From Pseudomonas sp. TH41 (GTDB taxonomy: Bacteria > Pseudomonadota > Gammaproteobacteria > Pseudomonadales > Pseudomonadaceae), in NCBI RefSeq assembly GCF_016650695.1, contig NZ_JAEKFH010000005.1, forward strand, positions 124,001-188,000: a stretch of DNA of 64,000 nucleotides, in the 5' to 3' direction. Of this stretch, positions 16,314 through 24,639 are shown piece by piece (position 1 is the stretch's first letter; the number at the start of each line of letters is the position of its first letter). The notes beneath the pieces are model-generated. The model did not search any database, had not been told where the DNA came from, and saw only the letters and a program-made list of their open reading frames with translations. A program made the position numbers and the translations under genes.

Positions 16314-17648
16314 GTGAACAATCAACTCGACATCTGCACGATCGTCGAAAGGAGTCGCTTGGGCGCCTTTCAGGTACTTGTGCTCGTACAGTGCTTCCTG
16401 TGCATGGTCGTCGATGGGTTCGACATTCAAGCCATGGCCTATGCCGCGCCCAGCCTCATCACTGAATGGGGCATTCCCAAAGCCAACCTGGGGCCGGTGT
16501 TCAGCATCAGCATGCTAGGCATGTTGATAGGTTCGCTCGCTTTGGGCTCGATAGCCGACCGTATCGGTCGCCGGCCAGTATTGGTGACCGCCTCGTTAGT
16601 GATGGCGGTTCTGATGTACTTCACCGCTCACACCACGACGGTGGACGGACTATTGGCACTGCGCTTTCTTACCGGGATCGCCATGGGTGCAATCGTGCCA
16701 AACGTCGCCACCCTGGTGACGGAATACGCCCCCCGGCACAACCGTGTGATGCTATTGACGCTGGTGTCATCGGGAATGGTCGTGGGAGGTCTCGTCGGCG
16801 GCGCCCTCGCTGCCGCACTGATTCCGCAGTATGGCTGGCAAGCAGTTTTCTATTTGGGTGCCATCGCCCCACTGTGTGTGGGTGTGCTGATGTTCTTTGC
16901 ACTCCCCGAATCGCTGCAGTGGTGCGTTCTGCGCGGACGCCAACTAGACCGCGTCAGGGCCATCCTGACCCGTATAGAGCCCGGCCTTCAAATTAGCGAA
17001 CAAACGACCCTGGTGATCGGTGAACCGCGCAAGAAAGGCCTGTCGCTCGCTCACTTGTTTGCCGATGGCAGGCTGCCCGGCACTTTGCTGCTGTGGCTGA
17101 TCAACTTCATGAATATGCTCTGCGTGTATTTCCTCGCGTCGTGGACGCCGGTGCTGATGAGTGGCGCGGGCCATTCACCGTCGCAGGCGGTACTGGCGGG
17201 CACGTCCATGTGGCTGGGTGGCCTGGCGGGCGGCTGGCTCTTGGGCTGGTTTGTCGACCGACGCGGCTTCGGCGCCGTGCTCGTCCCCACATTCATTGTC
17301 TCTGCCGTGGCCATCGTTCTGTTCAGTCAGTACTACACCTCGATCAACCTGGCTTACATGACCATTGCCATCGCCGGCTTCGGCATCCTCGGCGGCCAAG
17401 CGGCACTGAACGCCATGACCTCTACCTTTTATCCGACTGCACTGCGGGCCACCGGCACTGGCTGGACGCTGGGAATCGGTCGCCTGGGGGGCATTTGTGG
17501 TCCTTTCATCGGCGCGACTCTGCTGCATCTGCAGTGGTCGACGAGTGACCTGCTGGTGGCCGCCGCCATTCCCGCCAGCATCACCGCCATCGGCATCATC
17601 GGCTTCTGGCGCCTGAATCGGACGACGGCTGTGCCAGTCACCACCTAA
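16314..17648 (+). CDS. Aromatic acid:H+ symporter (MFS, AAHS family)
   Basis: A 444-residue, 12-helix permease with the AAHS-family mark DGFDIQAMAYAAPSL in helix 1 and the loop motif GSIADRIGRRPVL between helices 2 and 3. The second half carries GWFVDRRGFGAVL. Relatives such as PcaK and BenK bring 4-hydroxybenzoate or benzoate in with protons. Translation appears to start at GTG 16314, ten bases after GAGG (16300-16303). It follows the NTF2-like gene by about 114 bp and precedes porin B, so the three probably share control by the LysR protein. Confidence 0.87.
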   Translation: MNNQLDICTIVERSRLGAFQVLVLVQCFLCMVVDGFDIQAMAYAAPSLITEWGIPKANLGPVFSISMLGMLIGSLALGSIADRIGRRPVLVTASLVMAVLMYFTAHTTTVDGLLALRFLTGIAMGAIVPNVATLVTEYAPRHNRVMLLTLVSSGMVVGGLVGGALAAALIPQYGWQAVFYLGAIAPLCVGVLMFFALPESLQWCVLRGRQLDRVRAILTRIEPGLQISEQTTLVIGEPRKKGLSLAHLFADGRLPGTLLLWLINFMNMLCVYFLASWTPVLMSGAGHSPSQAVLAGTSMWLGGLAGGWLLGWFVDRRGFGAVLVPTFIVSAVAIVLFSQYYTSINLAYMTIAIAGFGILGGQAALNAMTSTFYPTALRATGTGWTLGIGRLGGICGPFIGATLLHLQWSTSDLLVAAAIPASITAIGIIGFWRLNRTTAVPVTT

Positions 17649-17660
17649 GCGTTCCGCACC

Positions 17661-17679
17661 GCGGCCAGCGGATGGCCGC
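17661..17679 (+). other. Intercistronic hairpin
   Basis: GCGGCCA (17661-17667) pairs with TGGCCGC (17673-17679) over a five-base loop, between the AAHS and porin B genes. The stem sequence is the same as at 14032-14054. Confidence 0.5.
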
Positions 17680-17706
17680 ATCCCGATAAAAACAAGAGAA
17701 ACCCCC

Positions 17707-19068
17707 ATGAAGAACATCAACGTCAAATCGTTTGGTGCGGTTCTGTTCGCCCTCGCCACGGGTCATTGCCTGGCAGGCCAACCGGCCGATGTCGGCGAAG
17801 GCACTGTGTTTCGCAGCATTTTCGGTGACTCGCTGGAGCACGACTATGGCATCAAGGTGTCCGGCCTGTTGGACGCCGGTTACTCTCGCAACAACAACTC
17901 ATCCCATGAGGATCGCGAGTCCGGACAGACCAACACCCCCGTGGCCGGATTCGGCGACGAAGGCTTTGAACTCGGCACCCTTCACCTGTTTGCCGACAAA
18001 GCGTTGAAGGCCAATTTCATCCCGCGCGTCACACCCTTGCCCGGCCCCGCACCCACTGATGCCTCTTTCGGCTTCACGCTCGAGGCCGCCTATGGTCGCA
18101 ATGCGCAGCAGGCCCGCACTTACGGCTGGGACATGCACTGGGGCATCAACTCTCCAGGTGACGACGATCCGGATAAGGCCCGACGCGACAAACAGAACTT
18201 CCTCGCCGTACCTAACATCGCCGCCACGGCTTACCTGCCGTATGCCGGCGGCTTTACCGCAATCGCCGGCATCTTTGGATCAGGGCTCGGCTACGAAATC
18301 CCACCCAACGTGCGTGCGGCGCGCAACCCGTTTGCCAGCCGTTCCTACGCCTTTATGACCGAGTCCGGCACGGTTTCCGGGTTCCTGCTGGGCAAACGTC
18401 TGGTCAATAACTCCAGCATGTTGCTCGGCGCCGAGTTAGGCGTGATTCAGGGCCAGGGCAATCTGCGCGACAACAACGACAGCAAGGCCTTGCTGGGCGC
18501 ACTACGCTGGCGTACGCCCGACATGAACACCTGGATCGACTATGAATTTCTCCTCGGTGACTCACAAAACGACAGCCGCAACGACATACAAACACCTCGC
18601 GGTCGTCTGATTTCCAGCGACGGACAGTTCAAGCAGCAGCACTCGCTCAATGGCTGGCATCGGTTCGATGAAAAGTGGTCAATGGGCGGGGAAATGGTCT
18701 ACGGCCGTCAAGCGGGCGACGGCAAAGCCACGACCGTCGACATCGTCACCGGTCCCGGTTTTGATGGGGCGCACTGGTGGGGCGCCAACGTGGTGTTGAC
18801 CTACCAGCAACGCAAGGACTTGTCGTTCTCTGTGCGGGCCGAGCATTTCGACGACCCGGACGGCTACATTCTGTTCCCCTCCTCCACGTCGCGAGGCGCG
18901 TTCAATGCGCTGACAACGGGCCTGCGCTACGACTTCAATAAGTACCTGTCGCTGCGTCCGGAGCTGCGCTACGACTGGTTCAATGGGCGCGACGATGCTC
19001 GCCCGTTTGGCAATGGTGATGCGCGCAACCAACTGACCGGAACTGTGGAAGCGCTGGTGTATTTCTGA
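17707..19068 (+). CDS. Outer-membrane beta-barrel porin, copy B
   Basis: This is the paralogue of the porin at 6521-7882, with the same length of 453 residues. A signal peptide (residues 1-23, ending LAGQ) leads to GEGTVFRSIFGDSLEHDYGI, which aligns with GEGTLFRSLFGDTLEKDYGI in copy A. Strands alternate to the C-terminal LTGTVEALVYF with final Phe. Both signal regions share IxVKxxGAVL. It is the last gene of the LysR-linked run and is the probable outer-membrane route for the compound moved by the AAHS permease. The conservation along the full length points to duplication with retained function rather than decay. Confidence 0.8.
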   Translation: MKNINVKSFGAVLFALATGHCLAGQPADVGEGTVFRSIFGDSLEHDYGIKVSGLLDAGYSRNNNSSHEDRESGQTNTPVAGFGDEGFELGTLHLFADKALKANFIPRVTPLPGPAPTDASFGFTLEAAYGRNAQQARTYGWDMHWGINSPGDDDPDKARRDKQNFLAVPNIAATAYLPYAGGFTAIAGIFGSGLGYEIPPNVRAARNPFASRSYAFMTESGTVSGFLLGKRLVNNSSMLLGAELGVIQGQGNLRDNNDSKALLGALRWRTPDMNTWIDYEFLLGDSQNDSRNDIQTPRGRLISSDGQFKQQHSLNGWHRFDEKWSMGGEMVYGRQAGDGKATTVDIVTGPGFDGAHWWGANVVLTYQQRKDLSFSVRAEHFDDPDGYILFPSSTSRGAFNALTTGLRYDFNKYLSLRPELRYDWFNGRDDARPFGNGDARNQLTGTVEALVYF

Positions 19069-19077
19069 GATCTGCTA

Positions 19078-19130
19078 CGCGCTAACGCTATGACTCCGTG
19101 ACGGGATGACGGATTAAAAGCGTTAGTGCG
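19078..19130 (+). terminator. Possible terminator after porin B
   Basis: CTAACGCT (19082-19089) pairs with AGCGTTAG (19119-19126), and the pairing extends outward at 19078-19080 and 19128-19130. The loop is 29 bases and has no T run after it, so termination is only possible. Confidence 0.3.
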
Positions 19131-19282
19131 GCTTCCATGGCGACGCACCGGCTTATGGGGTCGACCGTCGGCGTTCATGACGGGCGGCTTTCGGCTGTGT
19201 CAGATACACAGGTAGCCTGATCGAGAGCTACGCTAATGCCTAGTGAGGCCCGGTCCATCCAAATAAGCAGTGGCGCACGAAC

Positions 19283-20194
19283 ATGGTTTTCTCTTTACTG
19301 ATGGCGTTGGTATTAGCGTTCCTGATTGGCTGGGTTTCGCAGCGCATGGGTATGTGTCTTGTCAAAGCGAGCGAACAATTGCTGGCGGGGCGCCCAACGT
19401 TGTTTGTGGCACTGACATCGTGTGGATTGTTCGGGTTGATGCTGGCCCCGCTCTATCGTTTCTCCGAGGTCAGCCTGCCACTGTACTCGCCTGGTATTTC
19501 CTATCCTTTACTGGTTTCGGGAGGCTTGTTGTTCGGGGTGGCATCGGTGCTGAACAACGGTTGCAGCGTAGGCACGCTGACCAAGTTTGCCTGTGGCAAT
19601 TTCAATAAACTGTTCACGATGATCGGCTGGGTCCTGGGGATCGTGCTCTGGTATTACATGCGCATGATGCCCGAACAAAAGACCATTCTGATGCCGGAAA
19701 TTTCCAGCCGCCATTACTGGCTGTTGATCGGTGTAGTGGCGCTGGTGCTGATATTTTTGGTCGGCATACATGGTAATAAACACCTGGTGCTCTCCAGTAT
19801 GCTGCTGGGTGCGTTGACGAGTGCGCTCTATACGTTCGAGCCGTTATGGACACCTAGTGTGTTCTTTTACAATGTTTCGCAGATGTTCTGGCAAGCCGAT
19901 ATGGCAATCAGCGCCCGGCGTATTGCGGTGTTTGTTATGTTGCTGGCAGGCATGCTGAGTTTTACCCTACACAGGAAAACGTTCCGTTTCGAGGCCTTTA
20001 CCCCATCAAAGGCTGGCGTTCATTTGTTGGCGGGTATTTTGATGGGAATTGGGGCTTCGATGATGCTTGGCGGTAACGACTCGCAAATACTGTTGGTGTT
20101 TCCAACACTGGGCGTTGCTTCAAGCATTCCACTGGTGTCGATTGCCACAGGCATTCTGGTGTCATTGTGGTGCAAAACACGCGGTACGAGTTGA
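19283..20194 (+). CDS. YeeE/YedE-family sulfur-transport-like membrane protein
   Basis: A 303-residue membrane protein with about nine hydrophobic segments. It shows the conserved block VLNNGCSVGTLTKFACGNFN (about 91-110), whose Cys and Gly residues match the pore cysteines of YeeE-type thiosulfate or sulfide-compound channels, and a second repeat near the C-terminus (GILMGIGASMMLGGNDSQIL) lacking the Cys. It stands alone without a TusA-like partner. The ATG at 19283 has a poor ribosome binding site. Its last bases overlap the start of the similarity to a degenerate adenosine-specific-kinase-like gene, so the two may have become joined by a deletion. Confidence 0.78.
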   Translation: MVFSLLMALVLAFLIGWVSQRMGMCLVKASEQLLAGRPTLFVALTSCGLFGLMLAPLYRFSEVSLPLYSPGISYPLLVSGGLLFGVASVLNNGCSVGTLTKFACGNFNKLFTMIGWVLGIVLWYYMRMMPEQKTILMPEISSRHYWLLIGVVALVLIFLVGIHGNKHLVLSSMLLGALTSALYTFEPLWTPSVFFYNVSQMFWQADMAISARRIAVFVMLLAGMLSFTLHRKTFRFEAFTPSKAGVHLLAGILMGIGASMMLGGNDSQILLVFPTLGVASSIPLVSIATGILVSLWCKTRGTS

Positions 20195-20386
20195 ACACCC
20201 TCAAGATGGTTTCAGAGGTGTGTCGTATTTTTTGTGCAACAGCCAATCCAACTGAAGTGATTCTCGCTGAGACGGAACAAGGGCGAGCGATCCTGGGCGT
20301 AGTGGATGGCTTCTGTGCCAATGACGTTGAAGGCGATGAACCTGTGGCGCAAGAACTTGTTGCGGCAGATTGGCTACAAGCTGTGA
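20188..20386 (+). pseudogene. C-terminal remnant of an adenosine-specific-kinase-like protein
   Basis: The frame from 20188 reads ELNTLKMVSEVCRIFCATAN then PTEVILAETEQGRAILGVVD and GF. This matches the C-terminal half of the PF04008 family. After about 20337 a one-base shift gives NLWRKNLLRQIGYKL and a stop at 20384-20386, the usual end of that family. So the remnant lacks its N-terminal half and has one frameshift. The other frame runs on uselessly to 20436. The first codons overlap the stop of the YeeE-type gene. Some members of this family are described from archaea as adenosine-binding or kinase proteins; function here is lost. Confidence 0.6.
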
Positions 20387-20484
20387 ATTGCAGAGCGAGC
20401 ATTTCGTGGGAAAGGGACTGGTTTGATTTCGTCTAGCTGAACATCTGCAAAGTGTCGATTGGAACTGGTCGCTGACAGCCGCTT

Positions 20485-20537
20485 TCGACTCAATATAGAC
20501 GGTGACGACAGACAGAAATCGGCCAGGAGCGGACAGT
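20485..20537 (+). repeat. Dispersed intergenic repeat, copy 2
   Basis: The stretch TCGACTCAATATAGACGGTG, then ACGACAGACAGAAATCGGCC and AGGAGCGGACAG, aligns over its whole length with the reverse complement of 27490-27540 and partly with 1873-1910. It lies between the kinase remnant and the convergent end of a LysR gene. It looks non-coding. Confidence 0.55.
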
Positions 20538-20588
20538 GAGGTATGACTATGAAACCAGTGACGTTCCACTCAGTTTCGATAACAGCTC

Positions 20589-21503
20589 TCAGACCAGTAA
20601 GTCGACGGTCTGCAACATGCGCCGATAAGGAGAGTGCGCATGCCCCATCTCCAGGTGAATGGTTTCGATCAGGCACTCCAGAAACCGCTCGGCCGCCGGC
20701 CGCAGGGGCTGCCCGCTGCGGCTGATGGCGCCCACCGAGGCACTGCCGACCGGCTCGCGCAGAGGCAAGGCACACAAGCCTTCGCGCTGAGCGCATATCT
20801 CCACCAGCGGCCAGGGAAAGATGCTCAACATGTCGGTTTCACGCAGCAAGCTCAAGATGATCGACAGCGAGTGGGCGAAATGCACGTGCCCCTGCGTCGA
20901 AATCGTTCCGTCTTGTTGCGAGGCCAGTATCCAGTCAGCCGACGCCAGATCCTCCATGGTCTTGCTGTTCGACAACGGGTGTTGCTGACGAGCCACCACC
21001 GCACAATCGGCAGTGAACAGCGGCAGATAGGTCAGGTCGGTGCTGGAAAACCGGGTATCAAGCCGTCCGATAAACAGATCGACGCTCGCATCCCGCAGCA
21101 GCGGACACGCAACCGATGAAAGCCCCTCATACAACTCAAGTTGCACCTTTGGAAACAGCTGGCGAAAACGCACGACGGATTTGGGCATGAGCGTCATCGC
21201 CAACCAGGGTGTCACGGCGACCGACAAGCACCCCGCCAGTTCCCCCTTGCAATCAGGCAACACCTGACGGGCACTGACCATCTGTGCCACCAGCAGACGT
21301 GCCTGAATCAACAGCTTCTTGCCGAGTTCGGTAAACACAATCCCTGAGGTATTACGGATCAGCAATTGTGTGGCGGTGTCTGCCTCCAGCTTCTGGATGG
21401 CCTTGGTGACCGCTGCCGGCGAAGTGTCGAGCCTTTTTGCAGCGCCGCGGATACTGCCCGCGTCGGCTACCGCCACGAGTGCATTGAGTTGATAGAACTT
21501 CAT
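20589..21503 (-). CDS. LysR-family transcriptional regulator
   Basis: A 304-residue LysR protein. It starts MKFYQLNALVAVADAGSIRG and AAKRLDTSPAAVTKAIQKLE, the winged helix-turn-helix, with the effector domain from about residue 92 (AGCLSVAVTPWLAMTLMPKS). It is divergent from the M20 amidohydrolase gene (235-bp gap), which it probably regulates together with the downstream binding-protein gene. Confidence 0.85.
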   Translation of the reverse strand: MKFYQLNALVAVADAGSIRGAAKRLDTSPAAVTKAIQKLEADTATQLLIRNTSGIVFTELGKKLLIQARLLVAQMVSARQVLPDCKGELAGCLSVAVTPWLAMTLMPKSVVRFRQLFPKVQLELYEGLSSVACPLLRDASVDLFIGRLDTRFSSTDLTYLPLFTADCAVVARQQHPLSNSKTMEDLASADWILASQQDGTISTQGHVHFAHSLSIILSLLRETDMLSIFPWPLVEICAQREGLCALPLREPVGSASVGAISRSGQPLRPAAERFLECLIETIHLEMGHAHSPYRRMLQTVDLLV

Positions 21504-21738
21504 AGTGTCCGCCGGTGTTAACCCTGGGTTGCCTTGTTCACTTTCGATTGCCTGTCAGCTGCTGCCTTGGCCCTCTACTCTCGGACCAACACCACCTTGG
21601 CTTCGAGCCTCACCAAAAGACCGTACCAGAAAAAGCCCAGGCACTTTGATGAAACGCATGATGCCGTAAGCCATCGTGGGATGTGGCCCTTGCGACAGAT
21701 TGGTTTCTCCTCTTGCTCACCAAGGAAAAACACTGCCA

Positions 21739-22914
21739 ATGACACAGTCCATCACGCTGTTAAAAGAGATTGAGCAGGAAATGCGCGAACTACGCCACCA
21801 GATCCATGCCAACCCTGAACTCGGTTATCAGGAGGTCGAGACTAGCGAGCTGGTCGCCGAACGATTGATCAAATGGGGTTATGACGTGACGCGCGGCTTC
21901 GCCGAAACCGCGGTCATCGCCACGCTGAAAAAAGGCACCAGTTCGCGTGTGATCGGCATACGGGCTGACATGGACGCACTGCCTATCCTGGAAAAAACCG
22001 GGCTCCCCTATGCAAGCCGGATACCGGGCAAGATGCACGCGTGTGGCCATGACGGGCATACGGTCATGCTCCTCGCCGCCGCCTACGCCCTCGCCCATGG
22101 CCATCCGTTCGATGGCACCGTCCGCCTGATTTTCCAGCCGGCCGAAGAAGGTCTGGCCGGCGCCCGACGAATGATTCAGGAAGGCGTGCTGCAACAGTTC
22201 CCCTGCGATGCAGTGTTCGCTGCACACAACATGCCTGGCTACCCTGTCGGAAAACTCGGGTTCCGAGCCGGGCCCTTCATGGCATCCGCCGACCAGGTCA
22301 ATGTCACGATTCACGGAAAAGGCGGTCACGGCGCGATGCCGCATCTGAGCGTCGACCCTGTGGTGGTCTGCGCAAGCATCATCATGGCCTTGCAGACAAT
22401 CGTCTCGCGCAACATTTCACCTCAGGAAATGAGCGTTATCACCGTCGGGGCCATTAACGCAGGCAAGGCGTCCAACGTGATCCCGGACAGCGCGCACATG
22501 CTGATTTCCGTCCGCTCACTGAACAACGCCGTCCGGGACCGCCTGGAGAGCCAGATAAAACACCTCATTCACGCCCAGGCGCAGGCATTCGGCGCGACCG
22601 CCGACATCGACTACAGTGCCGACTACCCCTTGCTGGTAAATGACGAAGAAATGACCCGGTTTGCCAGTCAGGTGGCCATCGACTGGCTCGGTGAGGACGA
22701 GGTGATGAACGACATCGTGCCCTTCAATGGCAGCGAGGATTTCGCCTACTTCCTGCAGCAATGCCCTGGCAGCTATCTGATCATCGGCAATGGCGACGGT
22801 GAAAAGAGTTGCATGGCTCACGACCCTCGCTACGACTTCAATGACGACATCCTGATTCGGGGCGCTGGCTATTGGGTCAAGTTGACTGAGGCCTTCTTGC
22901 CACTCAACGCTTGA
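21739..22914 (+). CDS. M20-family amidohydrolase (hippurate hydrolase / N-acyl amino acid deacylase type)
   Basis: A 391-residue metallo-hydrolase of the M20D type. Visible landmarks are RHQIHANPELGYQE at the start, IGIRADMDALPILE (about 73-86), the metal-binding block GKMHACGHDGHTVMLL (about 95-110; Cys, His and Asp ligands), and FQPAEEGLAGARRMI with the catalytic Glu pair. The dimerisation-domain block GKGGHGAMPH follows, and the last ligand His lies in SCMAHDPRYDFND. It would hydrolyse an amide bond of an N-acyl amino acid or hippurate-like conjugate. AAGGA precedes the ATG at 21739 by 12 bases. The binding protein encoded next may supply the substrate. Confidence 0.85.
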   Translation: MTQSITLLKEIEQEMRELRHQIHANPELGYQEVETSELVAERLIKWGYDVTRGFAETAVIATLKKGTSSRVIGIRADMDALPILEKTGLPYASRIPGKMHACGHDGHTVMLLAAAYALAHGHPFDGTVRLIFQPAEEGLAGARRMIQEGVLQQFPCDAVFAAHNMPGYPVGKLGFRAGPFMASADQVNVTIHGKGGHGAMPHLSVDPVVVCASIIMALQTIVSRNISPQEMSVITVGAINAGKASNVIPDSAHMLISVRSLNNAVRDRLESQIKHLIHAQAQAFGATADIDYSADYPLLVNDEEMTRFASQVAIDWLGEDEVMNDIVPFNGSEDFAYFLQQCPGSYLIIGNGDGEKSCMAHDPRYDFNDDILIRGAGYWVKLTEAFLPLNA

Positions 22915-22960
22915 GCAAAGACCTGCCAAACCGTGAAAACCAATAAAAAATGAGGTCATC

Positions 22961-23740
22961 ATGCAACTACGCAAACTTCAATACGCCACCCTGCTGTTCG
23001 GGCTGATCATCACCCCGCTATCGCAGGCAGAACCGGTGATCAAATTCGGCGTCGACCCTAGCTACCCACCTTTCGAGCAAAAGCAGCCAGATGGTTCATT
23101 GAGTGGTTTTGATATCGATCTGGGCAATGCCCTATGTGCCGAGTTGCGGGTCAAGTGTATTTGGGTCGAGCAGACTTTCGACAGCATGATCCCGGCGCTA
23201 AAGGCGAAGAAATTCGACGCCATCCTGTCTGCATTCAGCGCCACCGAGGCACGTCGCCAGCAGGTCGATTTCAGCCACAAAATCTACACCGCGCCGTCTT
23301 CTCTCGTGGCCAGAAAAGACTCCGGATTGCTGCCGACGGCAGAATCATTGAAAGGCAAGTCGGTTGGGGTGGTTCAAGGCTCGCTGCATGAAAGTTATGC
23401 CAAGTCGCAATGGGGCCGTCAAGGCATCAATATCCTTTCCTACCAAACCCAGGACCAGGTGTTTTCAGACCTCATCACCGGACGCCTGGATGCCTCGTTC
23501 CAGGCCTCGGTACAAGCCGACATCGGATTACTGCAAAAGCCTCAAGGCCAGGGCTTTGCCTTCGCCGGTGAGCCCATCACCGACAAAAGCATCATTGGCG
23601 ATGGCGTCGCTATCGGTGTCCGAAAAAACGAGCCTGATCTCAGAGAGCAGCTGAACACGGCCATTGCCAGCATTCGCCAATCAGGCCAGTACGACCAGAT
23701 CGCGAAGCAGTACTTCAACTTCGATATTTACGGCGAATGA
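22961..23740 (+). CDS. Amino-acid ABC transporter periplasmic binding protein
   Basis: A 259-residue type II periplasmic binding protein with a signal peptide (residues 1-23, LSQA before EPVIKFG). It shows the family opening FGVDPSYPPFEQKQPDGSLS, followed by GFDIDLGNALC and the DSMIPALKAKKFDAILSAFS region. It resembles HisJ/ArtJ-type binders of basic or other amino acids. The genes for permease and ATPase are absent here, so it may work with components encoded elsewhere. It follows the amidohydrolase by 46 bp, suggesting co-transcription. The RBS-like GAGG (22951-22954) precedes the ATG. Confidence 0.84.
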   Translation: MQLRKLQYATLLFGLIITPLSQAEPVIKFGVDPSYPPFEQKQPDGSLSGFDIDLGNALCAELRVKCIWVEQTFDSMIPALKAKKFDAILSAFSATEARRQQVDFSHKIYTAPSSLVARKDSGLLPTAESLKGKSVGVVQGSLHESYAKSQWGRQGINILSYQTQDQVFSDLITGRLDASFQASVQADIGLLQKPQGQGFAFAGEPITDKSIIGDGVAIGVRKNEPDLREQLNTAIASIRQSGQYDQIAKQYFNFDIYGE

Positions 23741-23750
23741 GGCAATCCCC

Positions 23751-24211
23751 ATGAACGAAATGACACAACGCGGTGAATCTCGTTTTGCCTTCCCCGTCAG
23801 CGACGAGACTGCCTCGAATTCATCGCCGGCTCACACAATGGCCCCTGGCTGATGCCTCGGTCCTTCATGGACAGCCAGGCCAAATGGTTCTCCGAGGGAA
23901 CACTGGGCGAGCTACCGGATATTGAAAGCCATCGCGAGGACTTTCCCATTCTCGGATGGACGTTGTCGCCGGGGGACATGGTGTGTTTCAACATGTTGAC
24001 CTTGCATGCCTCTGCTGGCGTGGGCGGGCATAACCGTCGCCGCGCGTTTTCAGTGAGGGTCATAGGCGATGACGTGCGGCATGCGCCGAGACCTTGGGCC
24101 ACCTCACCCGACTTTCCAGGGCTTAAAGATGCTCTGGCATCAGACGCACCTATGGAACACGAGCTTTTTCCGCCGCTCTGGCATCGAGAAACCAGAATGT
24201 CCGAGCGATAA
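23751..24211 (+). pseudogene. Phytanoyl-CoA dioxygenase family gene with internal deletion
   Basis: From the ATG at 23751 the frame gives MNEMTQRGESRFAFPVSDET, a plausible N-terminus. At about 23808-23813 it jumps, in another frame, to LEFIAGSHNGPWLMPRSFMD and then LPDIESHREDFPILGWTLSP. The C-terminal His and Arg of the Fe/2-oxoglutarate site are visible in MLTLHASAGVGGHNRRRAFS. The HxD iron-binding motif and the core, perhaps 400 bases, are missing. So the enzyme is dead. Its position after the amidohydrolase and binding protein suggests that it was once part of that pathway. Confidence 0.7.
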
Positions 24212-24639
24212 GTTGATAATGCAGAATGGCTCAAAAACAGGTGATGGGTGTGGGTCGGTTGTTTCACGGAACAGGAAAGCCGAGTCATGTGCCCGGTTAG
24301 CCAAGGTATGTGGTTTCCTCTTACAACCTCGACACCTTGCGATATGTTTCGGATGCCTGAATCGCCACCGTTTCTATAGATACTTCTGACCGCCTGCAAT
24401 GGGTTGGCTGCTGCCCTTCGTAACTGGTCGTTATCGACCGAACGTAAGGAGGTAGGAACCTTTAAGGCCCACCCTCCCACAACTCAGCAGCCACCTGCGA
24501 GCATTGCTACGTCCAGTAATCGACCTGATGATGCCAGCCGCTCGACAGAAGTCGCAATTCAATCCCGAGCAATCTTGTTATTTTCCAAGGCTTAGGGCAG
24601 GGTCGATACCACTGAGATCTCTGCCAAAGGAGTCACCCC
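24212..24639 (+). other. Gap with repeat debris
   Basis: No gene was recognised in this 428-base stretch. At about 24410-24445 CTGCCCTTCGTAACTGGTCG followed by TTATCGACCGAACG resembles the left part of the dispersed intergenic repeat (compare 20460-20490 and 57440-57480). The end holds a good ribosome binding site, AAGGAG (24626-24631), for the aminotransferase gene. Confidence 0.4.
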
